Counted from the first letter of the stretch, positions 23,843 to 33,363 are shown. The stretch is DNA of 64,000 bases from Nannocystis sp. (GCA_016712315.1 JADJRG010000028.1:186001-250000), one strand, 5' to 3'. Notes: generated by a model not told the origin, from the sequence alone. A program made the numbers and translations.

Positions 23843-24529
23843 CTAGAGCGCGCCGGCGGGCTCGGCGCCGTGCTCGGCGAGGTAGCTGCGGATCGCGGCG
23901 AGGCGGGCGTCGTCGAGGATGAGCTGGCCGTCGAGCTCGCGGCCGTGGAGGTGCGCGACGAGCTCGTGGATGGTGATGATGGGGCGGATCTGGAGGCCCA
24001 GCTCGGACCCTAGCTCCTCGGCGGTGCTGCGGCCGCTGGGGCCGCGCTCGCGCCGATCGACGGCGATGACGACGCCGCTGAGGTGGACGTCGGCGGCGCG
24101 GCGGAGGAGCTGGGCGGCCTCGCGGATCGAGACGCCGGAGGTGATGACGTCGTCGACGATGACGACGCGCATGCCGGCAGCAGGGGCGGTGCCGACGAAG
24201 GTGCCGCCTTCGCCGTGATCCTTGGCCTCCTTGCGATCAAAGGCGTAGGGGAGGTCGCGATCGCCGTGAGAGGCGGCGATCGCGGTGGCGACGGCGAGCG
24301 GGACGCCCTTATAAGATGGCCCAAAGACCAGGTCGCAGGGGAGGCGGTGGCGATCGATGCAGGCGGCGTAGGCGGCGCCGAGGCCGGCGATCGCGCGGCC
24401 GGTGCGGAGCTGGCCGGCGTTGATGAAGTAGGGGGAGCGGCGCCCGGACTTGAGGGTGAAGTCGCCGAAGCGGACGACCTGGTGGCGGACGAGCAGCTCG
24501 ATGAAGTCCTGCTGATAGGCGTGGAGCAC
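23843..24529 (-). CDS. pyrE: Orotate phosphoribosyltransferase
   Basis: 228 residues from a GTG start. PyrE converts orotate and PRPP to OMP in de novo pyrimidine synthesis. The PRPP-binding motif VVIVDDVITSG is intact. GDFTLKSGRRSPYFINAG at the N-terminus, GPSYKGVPLA and AFDRKEAKDHGEGG (catalytic-loop Lys) are typical. Length is normal for the bacterial enzyme. A GATAGA sequence lies about eight bases before the GTG, which could be a -10 box for a leaderless message. No other pyrimidine gene is nearby. Confidence 0.95.
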   Translation of the reverse strand: MLHAYQQDFIELLVRHQVVRFGDFTLKSGRRSPYFINAGQLRTGRAIAGLGAAYAACIDRHRLPCDLVFGPSYKGVPLAVATAIAASHGDRDLPYAFDRKEAKDHGEGGTFVGTAPAAGMRVVIVDDVITSGVSIREAAQLLRRAADVHLSGVVIAVDRRERGPSGRSTAEELGSELGLQIRPIITIHELVAHLHGRELDGQLILDDARLAAIRSYLAEHGAEPAGAL

Positions 24530-24582
24530 GGGGCGGATCTATCACCCGGGGCGGCGCTCGGCGAGGTCGGCGGCGCGCAGGC

Positions 24583-25962
24583 TCAGGGGAGGGGGAGGCG
24601 GAGGGCGAGGCGGGCGCCGCCGCGGCCTTGGGGGCGATCCTCGGCGGTGATGGTGCCGCCGTGGGCCCGGGCGATCTGGCGGCAGAGGTGGAGGCCGAGG
24701 CCGACGCCGCCTCGATCGCGGTCGCGGGCGGCGTCGAGGCGGACGAAGGGATCGAAGATCGCGTCGCGATCGGCGGGGTCGATGCCGGGGCCCTCGTCGT
24801 CGACGGTGAGCAGGAGGTGATCAGGGCGGGGATCGGCCTGGATCGTGATCTGTCCGCTGGGACATGCTCTTCGGGCGTTGCTGAGGAGGTTGCTGAAGAG
24901 GCGCTCGAGGAGGAGGGCGTCGCCGGAGATCTGGAGCTGCGCGGGGGCGATGAGGGCGGCGCGGCTGCGCTCGGCGAGGCGCTGGAGGAGGGCGTGGAGG
25001 TCGACGGGCGCGCGATCGATGTCGCGGCTGAGCTCGAGCTTGCCGCCGATCAGGAGGTCGGAGATCAAGACCTCGACCTCGCGGATGTCCTCGGCGAGCT
25101 CGCCGAGGCCGGCGCGCAGGCGCTTGGCGGCGGGATCTTCACCAGCGGCGCGCTCGTCGAGGAGGCGCTCGAGGCGCTCGCTGAGCAGCTCGATGAGCAC
25201 GCGCATACGCGCGACCGGGGTGCGGAGCTCGTGGGAGACGTTGGCGAGGAGGCGGCGCTGGCCGGCGATGAGCTCTTCGACCCGCTCAGCCATGTGGTTG
25301 AAGGAGAGGGCGAGCGCGTCGACCTCGTCGGCGGGGCCGCCAGGCGGGAGGGGGAGGCGGTGATCGAGCTGGCCGCGGGCGATCCGCTGGGCGCTGGCGT
25401 CGAGGGCGGCGAGGCGGCGCACTAAAGAGCGGGCGAGCGGCAGGGCGCCCAGGCCGAGGGTGAGGAAGCCGCCGAGGCCGAGGCCGAGCAGGTGCCAGGC
25501 GCGGCGATCTCGCGGGCTGAGGGTGAGGGTGGCGACCAGCTGATCGCGGGCGGGATCTTGGAGGCCGAAGTGGAGGAGCGGGGGGGCTCGGTCGCGGTGG
25601 ACGACGATCGGCTGGCCGTCGCGCAGGCGGGCGCGCCGGCGAGGACGACGGGAGGGCGGAGGGAGGTCGGCGCCCGCGAGCAGGCGGCCTTGCGGGTCGT
25701 GGAGGGCGATCTGGACGTCGAGCTCGCCCGCGAGCGCGGCGAGGAGGCGCTCGCGGGCGGGCGGGTCGTCGATCGCGGTGATGAGGGCGTCGCTGCGTTC
25801 GCTGAGCAGCTCGTCGATGGTGGCGACCCAGGCGGCGTCGAAGCGGCCGGCGATGCTGAAGACGAAGACGCCGCTGAGCAGGGCGAAGAGCGCGACGGTG
25901 GCGACGAAGGTGAGGTAGATCCGGCGAAAGAGGCCGCGTGGGGGGGGCGCGGCGGCGGTCAT
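24583..25962 (-). CDS. Sensor histidine kinase (CpxA/RstB-like)
   Basis: 459 residues. Transmembrane helices lie at about 15-37 and 158-180, flanking a periplasmic sensor of about 120 residues with an Arg/Pro-rich patch. A HAMP domain follows (about 180-235), then HisKA with phospho-accepting His244 in NVSHELRTPVARMR. The HATPase has N-box NLLSNARRA, G1 DDEGPGIDP and G2 GGVGLGLHL. It overlaps the response-regulator gene by four bases (ATGA), so the two form a two-component operon. The stimulus is unknown; the CpxA/RstB comparison is by architecture only. Confidence 0.92.
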   Translation of the reverse strand: MTAAAPPPRGLFRRIYLTFVATVALFALLSGVFVFSIAGRFDAAWVATIDELLSERSDALITAIDDPPARERLLAALAGELDVQIALHDPQGRLLAGADLPPPSRRPRRRARLRDGQPIVVHRDRAPPLLHFGLQDPARDQLVATLTLSPRDRRAWHLLGLGLGGFLTLGLGALPLARSLVRRLAALDASAQRIARGQLDHRLPLPPGGPADEVDALALSFNHMAERVEELIAGQRRLLANVSHELRTPVARMRVLIELLSERLERLLDERAAGEDPAAKRLRAGLGELAEDIREVEVLISDLLIGGKLELSRDIDRAPVDLHALLQRLAERSRAALIAPAQLQISGDALLLERLFSNLLSNARRACPSGQITIQADPRPDHLLLTVDDEGPGIDPADRDAIFDPFVRLDAARDRDRGGVGLGLHLCRQIARAHGGTITAEDRPQGRGGARLALRLPLP

Positions 25963-26672
25963 GAGGCGGAGCCGAGCACGTAGCCGACGCCGCGGATCGT
26001 GCGGATCATGGCGCCTGCGTCGGCGTCGAGGGCGGCGAGGCCTTGGCGGATCTTGCTGAGGTGGACGTCGACGGAGCGATCGACGCTGGGATCAAATTCT
26101 CCAGGTGGATCGCCGCGGAGCGCGCGGACGCGGTTGTAGAGCTGCTCGCGCGAGAGCACGTGCTCGGCCGCCTCGGCGAGGATCCAGAGGATGTCGAACT
26201 GATAGGGGGTCAGCTCGCAGGCCTGGCCGTGGACGTCGACGCGGCGACGATCGCGGTCGATGACGATCGGGCCGATCCGGTGGACTTGGGCGTCGGTGGT
26301 GGGGGCGGCGCTGTTGGCGGCGCGGCGGTGGACGGCGCGGATCCGCGCGACGAGCTCGCGCGGGCTGAAGGGCTTGGCGACGTAGTCGTCGGCGCCGACC
26401 TCGAGGCCGAGTACACGATCGGCCTCCTCGCCGCGGGCGGTCAGCATGATCACCGGCACGCGGCTGCGCTCGCGGAGCTGGCGCAGCACCTCGAGGCCGC
26501 CGAGGCGCGGGAGCATGAGATCGAGCAGGACGAGCTCGTGGTCGCCGCGGATCGCCCGGATCAGGCCGGTGTCGCCGTCGCCGGCGATCTCGACCTCGAT
26601 GCCGTGTTCGCGCAAATATTCGGCGGTGCGCTCAGCGAGCTTGGCGTCGTCTTCGACCAGCAGGACTCGCAC
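25959..26672 (-). CDS. OmpR-family response regulator
   Basis: 237 residues from the GTG at 26672, which puts RVLLVEDDA at the N-terminus as in the family. A longer open frame to 26825 would overlap the divergent zinc-ribbon gene. The receiver has the acidic pair ED(8)D(9), phospho-acceptor Asp51 in LLDLMLPRLGG and the conserved Lys in YVAKPFSP. The C-terminal winged helix (trans_reg_C) has ELTPYQFDILWILAE and VLSREQLYNRV, then DRSVDVHLSKIRQ and IRTIRGVGYVL. It is upstream of its kinase in a coupled operon and divergent from the gene at 26746. Confidence 0.93.
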   Translation of the reverse strand: MRVLLVEDDAKLAERTAEYLREHGIEVEIAGDGDTGLIRAIRGDHELVLLDLMLPRLGGLEVLRQLRERSRVPVIMLTARGEEADRVLGLEVGADDYVAKPFSPRELVARIRAVHRRAANSAAPTTDAQVHRIGPIVIDRDRRRVDVHGQACELTPYQFDILWILAEAAEHVLSREQLYNRVRALRGDPPGEFDPSVDRSVDVHLSKIRQGLAALDADAGAMIRTIRGVGYVLGSAS

Positions 26673-26709
26673 TCCAGAGAGCGTGCCACAGGCGCGGCGG
26701 CGGCGATAG

Positions 26710-26738
26710 TTGACAGCGAGGGGGGGCCGTCGTAACCC
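26710..26738 (+). promoter_or_regulatory. Perfect -35 box and 17-bp spacing before a leaderless start
   Basis: TTGACA (26710-26715), a 17-base spacer and TAACCC (26733-26738, weak -10). The ATG at 26746 follows seven bases later. The geometry is the same as at 8190-8226. It lies in the divergent region with the response regulator. Confidence 0.45.
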
Positions 26739-26745
26739 CATCCGC

Positions 26746-26952
26746 ATGGAGTATCGCTGCGCTCGGTGCCACGCGAAATTCTCGGTCGAGGGCGGCGAGG
26801 TCGCGCACGCGTGCCCGCGCTGCAAGGCCGAGGCGGGCCTCGATCCCGTGATGCGTAAGGTGCCGCTGCCGATGGTGCTCTTCGGGGCGTTCCTCTCGGT
26901 CGCGCTGGTGGCGACCGTGGTCGGTGGGATCCTCTCGCGCGGGGGCGGCTGA
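26746..26952 (+). CDS. Small zinc-ribbon membrane protein
   Basis: 68 residues from the ATG at 26746. Two CxxC knuckles (CARC near residue 5 and CPRC near 25) form a zinc ribbon. A Lys/Pro hinge and one membrane helix (about 42-62, MVLFGAFLSVALVATVVGGI) follow. Such mini zinc-ribbon membrane proteins are frequent and uncharacterised in delta-proteobacteria. It reads divergently from the two-component pair. A promoter with a perfect TTGACA abuts the start. Confidence 0.78.
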   Translation: MEYRCARCHAKFSVEGGEVAHACPRCKAEAGLDPVMRKVPLPMVLFGAFLSVALVATVVGGILSRGGG

Positions 26953-27023
26953 GTGCGCCCTGCGAGGCTCCTGCGGCCGCGCCAGCCGGCGCGTTCGTGT
27001 TACCGTGACGCCGAGTTTACGCC

Positions 27024-29261
27024 GTGATCGTCCGCTGCTCGAAGTGTAGTACCGAGTTCGATCTCGATCCTCGCCAGGTCGGGGTCGAGGGCGTCACGCT
27101 CCGCTGCTCGGTCTGCTCGCACATGTTCCACGCCGAGCCGAACCCGGAGGCGGCGAAGAACGAGCCCTGGCAGGTGGTCGACGAGGAGAACCGCTTGCAC
27201 ACGTTCGTGGACATGGCGGGGATCATCGAGGCGATCGAGGACGGTCGCGTGCTGCCAGACGCGCAGATCTCCCGGACCGGGCGCCACTGGCTGCGTCTGG
27301 GTGATCTGCCCGAGCTGTCGACGGTGTTCGTCGGCTTTGATGGGCTGCCGCGGGTGTTCAAGGCGATCGAGCTGGCGCCGAGCGCGACCCCCGGGCCTCC
27401 TCCAGCGTTCGGTGATCTGGCGCCTCCCCCTCCGTTCGGCGAGGACTCGCGGCGCAGCCCGGTGAGCGAGCTCGGGAGCGGCCTGCGTGCCCCGCCAGCG
27501 GCGCCGGCGTCGATGCTCGCGGCGGTGACGAAGGCGGTCGGCGGGCCAGGACAGCGCTTCCGCCCGGCGACGGTGGGCGGGCGCGAGGCCGACGCGGCGA
27601 CGCCTCGCCGCGAGCTGGCGAGCCAGCCGATCGTGCTGGCGGATACGACGACTCGCGGGGAGATCCCGCGCGCTGACGCGGCTGACGCTGAATCTGAAGA
27701 CTCTGGCGCGGCGGCGGCGGCGGTGGCGACGGCCTCGGCGGGCTCCGTGACCTCGCGATCGGCGGTGGAAGGGAGCGGGTCTGCCGCGGCGCCGGCGCCG
27801 GCGCTCGCGAGCTCGGCTGCCGCAGCGAGCGTGGCCGCGAGTCAGGAGCGCGCGGCCGCGCCCCCGGCGGTCTCAACCGCGGCTCCGGCGCCAGGGGGTA
27901 GCAACGGGAAGATCCTCGGCATGGTGGCCTTGGTGGCGCTGGTGGCCGGGGCGCTGGTGCTGGCGGTCCCGAGCGTGCGTGAGCGGATCTTCGGGGTGAA
28001 GGCGGCGCCGACGGTGAAGGCCGAGGCGCCGGCGGTGACCGAGGATCTGGCGCTGGCCGATCGGACGATCCACACGCTCAGCCTGGCGGAGAGCGATCGC
28101 GTCCAGAAGGCGCTGCAGAAGGCGATCGACGAGCGGCTCGCGCGTGGCTGGCCGGTCGAGGCGCTGAAGCTCGCGCAGACCGAGCTGATCATGACGCGCG
28201 GGTTGGCGTTCAAGATCGCGGCGAGCCTGGACCCGAAGGCGGTCGAGGGTATGGCGCGATCGCGCGCGGAGGAGGACTTGGCGTGGGGTCGTGAGCTCGC
28301 GGCGGAGCTGAAGAAGGACGCGGCGTCTTTGGACCGCGCCCGCTGGGGGCGCGTGCAGGCGCTGCAGGCGCTGGGCGAGGGGTCGATCGCAGAGGCGCTG
28401 GCGGCGCTGCCGCCGAGCGGCGCCGAGGAGCTGCGCCTGTGGATCTCCGCGGCGGCGCTGTGGCAGAGCGCGGCGGCGCCGGTCCCGTCGGGGCTGATCG
28501 GCGGGCTGCAAACACTACCTGGCCCTTCGACCATGTCACTGGCGCTGCAAGGGCTGGCGTTGCAGCGCGGCGGCGACCTCGAGGGGGCGCAGGCCGCGGT
28601 GAGCCGCGCCCTCGCCGCGGCGAGCGATCAGCCGCTCGCGAGCACGATCTCGAGCTTGCTGGCGGCGGCGGCGGCGGCGGCGAGCGACGAGGCCGACTCG
28701 GTGACGCCGGAGGATCCGGCGATCGAGGTGGAGAGCGGCGGCAGCGAGCTGGATCCGGGCCGTCGGCCGCGCCCGGCGACCGGCAGTAGCGGCGGCGACA
28801 CGGTCGAGTCGCTGGTGAGCCGCGGCTGCGATGAGGCGCGCGGCGGCGACGCGGCGGAGGGCGTGGGGCTGCTGCTGCGCGCGTACGACCGCGGGGTCAA
28901 GAGCCTGGAGGTGCACCTCTGCCTCGGCGTCGCGCACGCGCGACTGAAGAATTATCGCTCGTCGAACAGCTTCTATGAGCGGGCGCTCGAGCAAGATCGC
29001 GGCAACGTCGAGGCGAGCCGCGGGGTGGCGGTCGCGGCCGATCGTCTGGGCCGCAAGTCGTCCGCGATCGAGCTATACAAGCGCTTGCTCGAGCTAGTCC
29101 CCGACGACGAGGACGCGCGCGCGTTCCTCACCCGCAGCGGTGTCGCGATCAAACCAGCCCCGCAGCCCGGGGAAGACCCGCCGCCTGACGAAGATCCGCT
29201 GCCCGAGATGCTCAAGCCCGAGGATCCGCTGCTGCCGATCCGCCCGAACCCGAGCCCCTGA
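27024..29261 (+). CDS. Zinc-ribbon/GYF-like membrane protein with TPR tail
   Basis: 745 residues from a GTG. The N-terminal MJ0042-type zinc finger has Cys5, Cys8, Cys28 and Cys31. A GYF_2-like module follows (about 48-100, with DGRVLPDAQISRTGRHWLRLGDLPEL). A 180-residue Ala/Ser/Pro linker leads to one membrane helix (about 296-315). The far side has a helical region and TPR-like repeats at the end (CLGVAHARLKNYRSSNSFYERAL, VAADRLGRKSSAIELYKRLLELVP). Zinc finger plus GYF plus TPR proteins are typical of myxobacteria, where some take part in motility or polarity; no specific role can be assigned here. Confidence 0.82.
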   Translation: MIVRCSKCSTEFDLDPRQVGVEGVTLRCSVCSHMFHAEPNPEAAKNEPWQVVDEENRLHTFVDMAGIIEAIEDGRVLPDAQISRTGRHWLRLGDLPELSTVFVGFDGLPRVFKAIELAPSATPGPPPAFGDLAPPPPFGEDSRRSPVSELGSGLRAPPAAPASMLAAVTKAVGGPGQRFRPATVGGREADAATPRRELASQPIVLADTTTRGEIPRADAADAESEDSGAAAAAVATASAGSVTSRSAVEGSGSAAAPAPALASSAAAASVAASQERAAAPPAVSTAAPAPGGSNGKILGMVALVALVAGALVLAVPSVRERIFGVKAAPTVKAEAPAVTEDLALADRTIHTLSLAESDRVQKALQKAIDERLARGWPVEALKLAQTELIMTRGLAFKIAASLDPKAVEGMARSRAEEDLAWGRELAAELKKDAASLDRARWGRVQALQALGEGSIAEALAALPPSGAEELRLWISAAALWQSAAAPVPSGLIGGLQTLPGPSTMSLALQGLALQRGGDLEGAQAAVSRALAAASDQPLASTISSLLAAAAAAASDEADSVTPEDPAIEVESGGSELDPGRRPRPATGSSGGDTVESLVSRGCDEARGGDAAEGVGLLLRAYDRGVKSLEVHLCLGVAHARLKNYRSSNSFYERALEQDRGNVEASRGVAVAADRLGRKSSAIELYKRLLELVPDDEDARAFLTRSGVAIKPAPQPGEDPPPDEDPLPEMLKPEDPLLPIRPNPSP

Positions 29262-29310
29262 GCGGGCCGCGATCACGGGCCACGGCACGGCCCAAAAGGA
29301 CGATACGCCG

Positions 29311-29613
29311 ATGAGCCGCCGAGCCGATGACGACAGTGAGCTGGAGATCCGACAAGAGCTTGCCCGCCGCCGTGAGCTGGTGCGAGAGCGCCAGTCCCAG
29401 CTCCTCGACGGCGAGCGAGAGCGCCTCAAGAAGCTGCACTGGATGCGCTGCCCGAAGTGCGGCCTCGAGCTGAGCGAGGTGGAGTTCCGCGCCGTTCGGG
29501 TCGACAAGTGCTTCGCCTGCGGAGGCGTGTATCTGGACGACGGCGAGCTCGAGCAGCTCACCGGCAAACCAGGGTGGTTCGACGGGATGTTGCGCTTCTT
29601 TCGCGGGGTCTAA
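29311..29613 (+). CDS. TFIIB-type zinc-ribbon protein
   Basis: 100 residues from the ATG at 29311, preceded by AAAAGGA, a good ribosome-binding site. An open frame further upstream overlaps the previous gene and is not used. Residues 1-40 are highly charged and helical (coiled-coil-like). Residues 45-85 are the zf-TFIIB module with Cys47, Cys50, Cys67 and Cys70 (RCPKC and CFACGGVYLDDGELEQL). The C-terminus is PGWFDGMLRFFRGV, potentially amphipathic. It lies 49 bases after the zinc-ribbon/TPR gene, probably in the same operon. Its stop overlaps the stop of the convergent gene by four bases. Confidence 0.85.
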   Translation: MSRRADDDSELEIRQELARRRELVRERQSQLLDGERERLKKLHWMRCPKCGLELSEVEFRAVRVDKCFACGGVYLDDGELEQLTGKPGWFDGMLRFFRGV

Positions 29614-31346
29614 GCGGGCGCGACCGCGAGCGGGCGGATCCAGCGGAGCGGCGCGCCCGCAGAGCCGGGCACGCTGAGCGAGAGGGCGAGCAGGCCGCTG
29701 CCCGGGCGGACGCCTCGCCCGCGCAGACGGAGCTCGCGGTGGGTGGTCGCGAGCGCGGACTCGGCGACGCCGCGCGCCTCAGGGGTGGAAGGGGCGGGGT
29801 CAAAGGGGTAGGTGAAGCCGGCGGGGAGCTCGAGGTCGGGGAGGTCGACGCAGACGACCCCCGCCTGAGCGCGGCCGATCGGCGCGAGCGTGTCGTCCGC
29901 GCTGAGCGCGGTGAGGGCGACGAGGCCGCGGGTGATCGCTTCGCCGCTGACGACGAGGTGGAGGCCGCGGCCAGCGCCTCCGGCGCTGCGGATCGAGAGC
30001 ACGAGCTCAAACTCGCGGCCGACCGCGGCTTGCCAGCGGCCGATAGGCTCCTGGCTGAGCACTCCGAGGGCGAGCGCGGGTGGATCGTCGCGACGTCGCG
30101 GCGGCGGCGGCGGCGGCGGCCGGTTCGAGGCCGACTTTCCGTGGAGCCGCGCGACCGGGACCGCCTCAGCCTTCTCCTGGACGATCTCGATGCTCTCGAC
30201 CTCCAGGGCTTCGATGTCGTCCGGCGGCGCGGGCACGGGCTCGGGCTCGGTCGGATCAGGCGCTCGCGGGGGCGACTCGGCGGTCGAAGGCGGCGGCGTG
30301 ATGGCCGGCGGCGCGGCGGCGGAGGGGTCGTCGAAGAGGGCGTCGGCGAGGTCCTTCATGTCGACGGCGAGCTTGAGATCGTCGTCGTTCGCGGCGGGCG
30401 CGGCGAGCAGAGCGCGGAGATCGTGCCTTCGGCTGAGGACCAAGCCGCGCGCCTCGAGGCGGCCTTCGACGAGGTGATCCTCGCTGGCGATCGTGAAGGC
30501 GAGGCCGTCGGCGGTGACCGCGGCGTCGCGGGCGCAGAAGCCGAGCGGGATGCGCTCGCCGACCGGGCTGAGATCAGGCAGCGCGAGGAGGGTGAGATGA
30601 TCGTCATCGCCGTGATCAAAGGTGAGGACGCGATCGCGGGCGAGCAGCTGCGGCGGCGTGAGGCCGGAGCCGCCGCGCCAGCCGAGATCGAGGCCCCGCT
30701 CGTCGAAGTGGACGAGCGCGCCGACGCCGCTGCTGAGGGTGAGGGTGACGAGCGCTCCCTCTCGCGTGGCGAGGGCGTCGATCCGCGCGCCCTCGTTCAC
30801 CGGGACCTGGAGGACGAGCTCGGGGACGACGCCGGCGCGGATGACGTAGACGAGGCCGGTGTGCGAGCAGGCGACGCAGAGGCCGTAGGTGGTGGAGGTG
30901 AGGGTGAGCACGCCCGGCCGGGCGACTGGCCTCCGCGCGCGCGAGCGGGGCGGGATGTCCGACCAGAGCACGCCGCGCGGCCAGGCCACCTTGAGCGGCC
31001 TCTGGGCGCCGATGGGGCCGGACTCGGACCACTCTCGGCCGCGCTCGGGCCAGGCGCCGCGGGCGAGCACGAGGGCGCCCTTGCGCTGCTCGATGAGCGC
31101 GGCGACTTGATCGTCGGCCAGCTCGACCGCGGCGCAGAGGCCAGGGATCGCGCTCAGGTTGGCGTCGCGGCCGGCGGCTGAGAGGGCGCCGAACGGATCG
31201 TGCGGGGCGAGGGTGATCGTGCCGTCGATCGCCTCGGCGCGCGGCGGCCCGGCGGCCGGGAGGCGAAGTCGAACGCCGCCGCGCTCGCCAGGGATGTCGA
31301 CGATGGTCGCGTCAAGGCTGGTCCATAGGCGCATGAGGGGCATCAT
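29610..31346 (-). CDS. Uncharacterised protein, WD-like beta region and Pro-rich linker
   Basis: 578 residues with no signal peptide, so probably cytoplasmic. The first about 330 residues are rich in short beta strands (GLCVACSHTGLVYVIRAG, DRVLTFDHGDDDHLTLLALP) reminiscent of a beta-propeller. An acidic and Pro-rich linker (about 350-430) follows, ending in a poly-Pro and Arg cluster. The last about 140 residues form a separate beta-rich domain. I do not recognise a family. The start could also be the ATG four codons later (MRLWTSLD). It is divergent from the beta-helix lipoprotein and convergent with the zf-TFIIB gene. Confidence 0.7.
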   Translation of the reverse strand: MMPLMRLWTSLDATIVDIPGERGGVRLRLPAAGPPRAEAIDGTITLAPHDPFGALSAAGRDANLSAIPGLCAAVELADDQVAALIEQRKGALVLARGAWPERGREWSESGPIGAQRPLKVAWPRGVLWSDIPPRSRARRPVARPGVLTLTSTTYGLCVACSHTGLVYVIRAGVVPELVLQVPVNEGARIDALATREGALVTLTLSSGVGALVHFDERGLDLGWRGGSGLTPPQLLARDRVLTFDHGDDDHLTLLALPDLSPVGERIPLGFCARDAAVTADGLAFTIASEDHLVEGRLEARGLVLSRRHDLRALLAAPAANDDDLKLAVDMKDLADALFDDPSAAAPPAITPPPSTAESPPRAPDPTEPEPVPAPPDDIEALEVESIEIVQEKAEAVPVARLHGKSASNRPPPPPPPRRRDDPPALALGVLSQEPIGRWQAAVGREFELVLSIRSAGGAGRGLHLVVSGEAITRGLVALTALSADDTLAPIGRAQAGVVCVDLPDLELPAGFTYPFDPAPSTPEARGVAESALATTHRELRLRGRGVRPGSGLLALSLSVPGSAGAPLRWIRPLAVAPA

Positions 31347-31581
31347 CGCCGCTCATGGCGGCGGCCGCACGCCGTTTAGTCGGGCTGCGGCGCGGACCGG
31401 GGCTGCGGCCGCGCGGTCGCGCGCGCGCTGCGAGGTGGCGGTCGACGGTGCGAGGTGTGCTGGCTACCATCACGCGATGGGCGGCGGGCTTGAGCGAGCA
31501 GAGCACGAGGCGTTTGCGGCGCCCGCTCGGCCGCTCTGGGGGTTTGGGCGGGGAGGATGGGCGACAACGCGCGCGCCTGGG

Positions 31582-33345
31582 GTGGCGCAGGGCGGTCTCG
31601 CGCGGGGGCGGCGGCGCGGGATCGTGGCGCCGATCCTGGGGTGGGCGCTGATGATCGGCTGCGTCGAGGAGCGTGAGGTGCTGTCAGCCACGAAGCTGGT
31701 CGCGCCGACGCCGCGGGCGGCCGGTACGCCGCGGCGGCCGCCCGCGTCGAAATTTCCGCGGGTGAGTAGCTGTCCCAAAGAGCTGGCGGCGATCGAGCGG
31801 ATCGATCGGGTGCTGAGCCGCGGCTGCGGCCCGGTGGCGATCCGCGCGGGCTATCGGCTCGACGCGGGGTCGTTGACGGTGGAGCCAGGGGTGGAGCTGG
31901 TCTTCGATCGCGACGCCGAGCTGCGGTTAGGGTTGGGGGCGGCGACGAAGGTGCGGATCGTCGGCGAGCCGGGGGCGCCGGTGGTGATGCGCGGGGTCGA
32001 CGGCGGCGGGTGGCGAGGGATCCGCTTGTACAGCGGGGCCGACGACGCGCTGCTGGAGCAGGTGGTGATCGAGGGCGCGGGCGATCCGGACCTGGGGGCG
32101 CTCTATGTCGAGTCACAGCGGGTGAGCGTCGTCGGGGTGACGATGCGAGCGATCGCGGGGCTGGGGATCTACGTGCGCAGCAGCGGGTCGTTGGCTCGCT
32201 TCGCGCTCAATGATCTCGAGGGGGTGGCGACGACCGTGGCGGCGGTGCTGCCGGCGGGCTCGATGGCGGCGGTGAGCGCGGATAACCGCTTCGGCGCCGA
32301 TACGCGGCTGCGGCTGCTGGGCGGGCTGCTGACGGCGAGCTGCCGGTGGGAGGATCCCGGGGTGCCGGTGATCGTGAGCGGCGGGGTTGAGGTCGCTGGG
32401 GAGGCGCTGGCGACCCTGACGCTGGCGCCAGGGCTGGAGCTGCGCTTCGACGCTGACGGCTACATCAACGTCGGCTACTACAACCCCGGCGAGCTGATCG
32501 CGGTGGGCTCGGCGGAGCGGCCGATCGTGATGACGTCGACGGCGGACTCGCGGCAGCCCGGGGCGTGGCGCGGGGTGAGCTTGTACAAGCACGCGCGCGC
32601 GCGCCTCGAGGGGGTGACGATGCGCTACGGCGGGCGCCTCGTCGACCGCGGGGTGCTCTTCGCCAACGGCGAGGCGGAGGTGGCGATCCGCGGCTGCACG
32701 TTCCAAGACAACGCGGCGGGGGTGGTGCTGGATCGGGCGGAGGTGCGGCTGCGCGAGTTTTCAGGGAACTCGTTCGTCGGCACACCGCGGCCGCTGACGC
32801 TGGCGCCGGCGACGCTCGGGGCGATCGGCGAGGGGTGCTCGTTCGGCGGCGAGGCGGTGACGTTAAACGAGGGGGCGGTGACGGGCGACGCGCGCTGGCG
32901 CGATCTGGGGGCGCCGATCGAGGTGCTCGGGCCGATCGAGGTGGAGGGGGCGACGTTGACGATCGCGGCCGGGGTGGAGCTGGTGGTGCACGACGGCTTC
33001 TCGCTGAGCGTGGGGCGCCGCGCGCCGGCGGCGTTGAAGATCGAAGGGGAGCCGGCGCGGCCCGTGAAGATCCGCGGGCGCAGCGAGCGCCGCGGCACGT
33101 GGGACGCGATCGCCTTGTACCCGGCGTCGCATGACAGCTCGCTCGACCACCTTCACCTGCGCAACGCGGGCGGTGAGGCGGCGGTGCAGGTGCTCGGCAG
33201 CGCCAGCGCGACGGTGACCGGGCTGCGCTGCGACCGCTGCTTCGCGCCGGCGCTGACGTGGTCGTGCGACGCGCGGATCGAGGTGGGTGAGGTGCTGGCG
33301 AGCGAGGGCAGCCCGCCGCCGGTCGCGTCGCCGCGCTGCGAGTGA
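31582..33345 (+). CDS. Beta-helix repeat lipoprotein
   Basis: About 587 residues if translation begins at the GTG at 31582. That start puts a basic RGRRR stretch, a hydrophobic segment and a lipobox (ALMIGC) in the right order. The open frame extends to 31159, but the upstream part overlaps the divergent gene and is unlike a protein start. The mature part contains at least three repeats of a right-handed beta-helix type: VEPGVELVFDRDAELRLG, LAPGLELRFDADGYINVG and IAAGVELVVHDGFSLSVG. Each is followed by a WRGIRLY, WRGVSLY or WDAIALY segment. The protein is probably surface-exposed; such folds often bind or cleave polysaccharides, but no catalytic residues are recognised. Confidence 0.75.
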   Translation: MAQGGLARGRRRGIVAPILGWALMIGCVEEREVLSATKLVAPTPRAAGTPRRPPASKFPRVSSCPKELAAIERIDRVLSRGCGPVAIRAGYRLDAGSLTVEPGVELVFDRDAELRLGLGAATKVRIVGEPGAPVVMRGVDGGGWRGIRLYSGADDALLEQVVIEGAGDPDLGALYVESQRVSVVGVTMRAIAGLGIYVRSSGSLARFALNDLEGVATTVAAVLPAGSMAAVSADNRFGADTRLRLLGGLLTASCRWEDPGVPVIVSGGVEVAGEALATLTLAPGLELRFDADGYINVGYYNPGELIAVGSAERPIVMTSTADSRQPGAWRGVSLYKHARARLEGVTMRYGGRLVDRGVLFANGEAEVAIRGCTFQDNAAGVVLDRAEVRLREFSGNSFVGTPRPLTLAPATLGAIGEGCSFGGEAVTLNEGAVTGDARWRDLGAPIEVLGPIEVEGATLTIAAGVELVVHDGFSLSVGRRAPAALKIEGEPARPVKIRGRSERRGTWDAIALYPASHDSSLDHLHLRNAGGEAAVQVLGSASATVTGLRCDRCFAPALTWSCDARIEVGEVLASEGSPPPVASPRCE

Positions 33346-33363
33346 CCTGACCCTTGGGCTAGA

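Noticed and set aside
29457..31181. 574-residue plus-strand frame through the zf-TFIIB gene end and the 578-residue gene
   Set aside because: Arg/Gly/Glu/Ala-rich with no motif, and it cuts across two better-supported genes in other frames.
31159..31581. Upstream extension of the beta-helix lipoprotein frame
   Set aside because: It overlaps the divergent 578-residue gene and would bury the signal peptide inside the protein.
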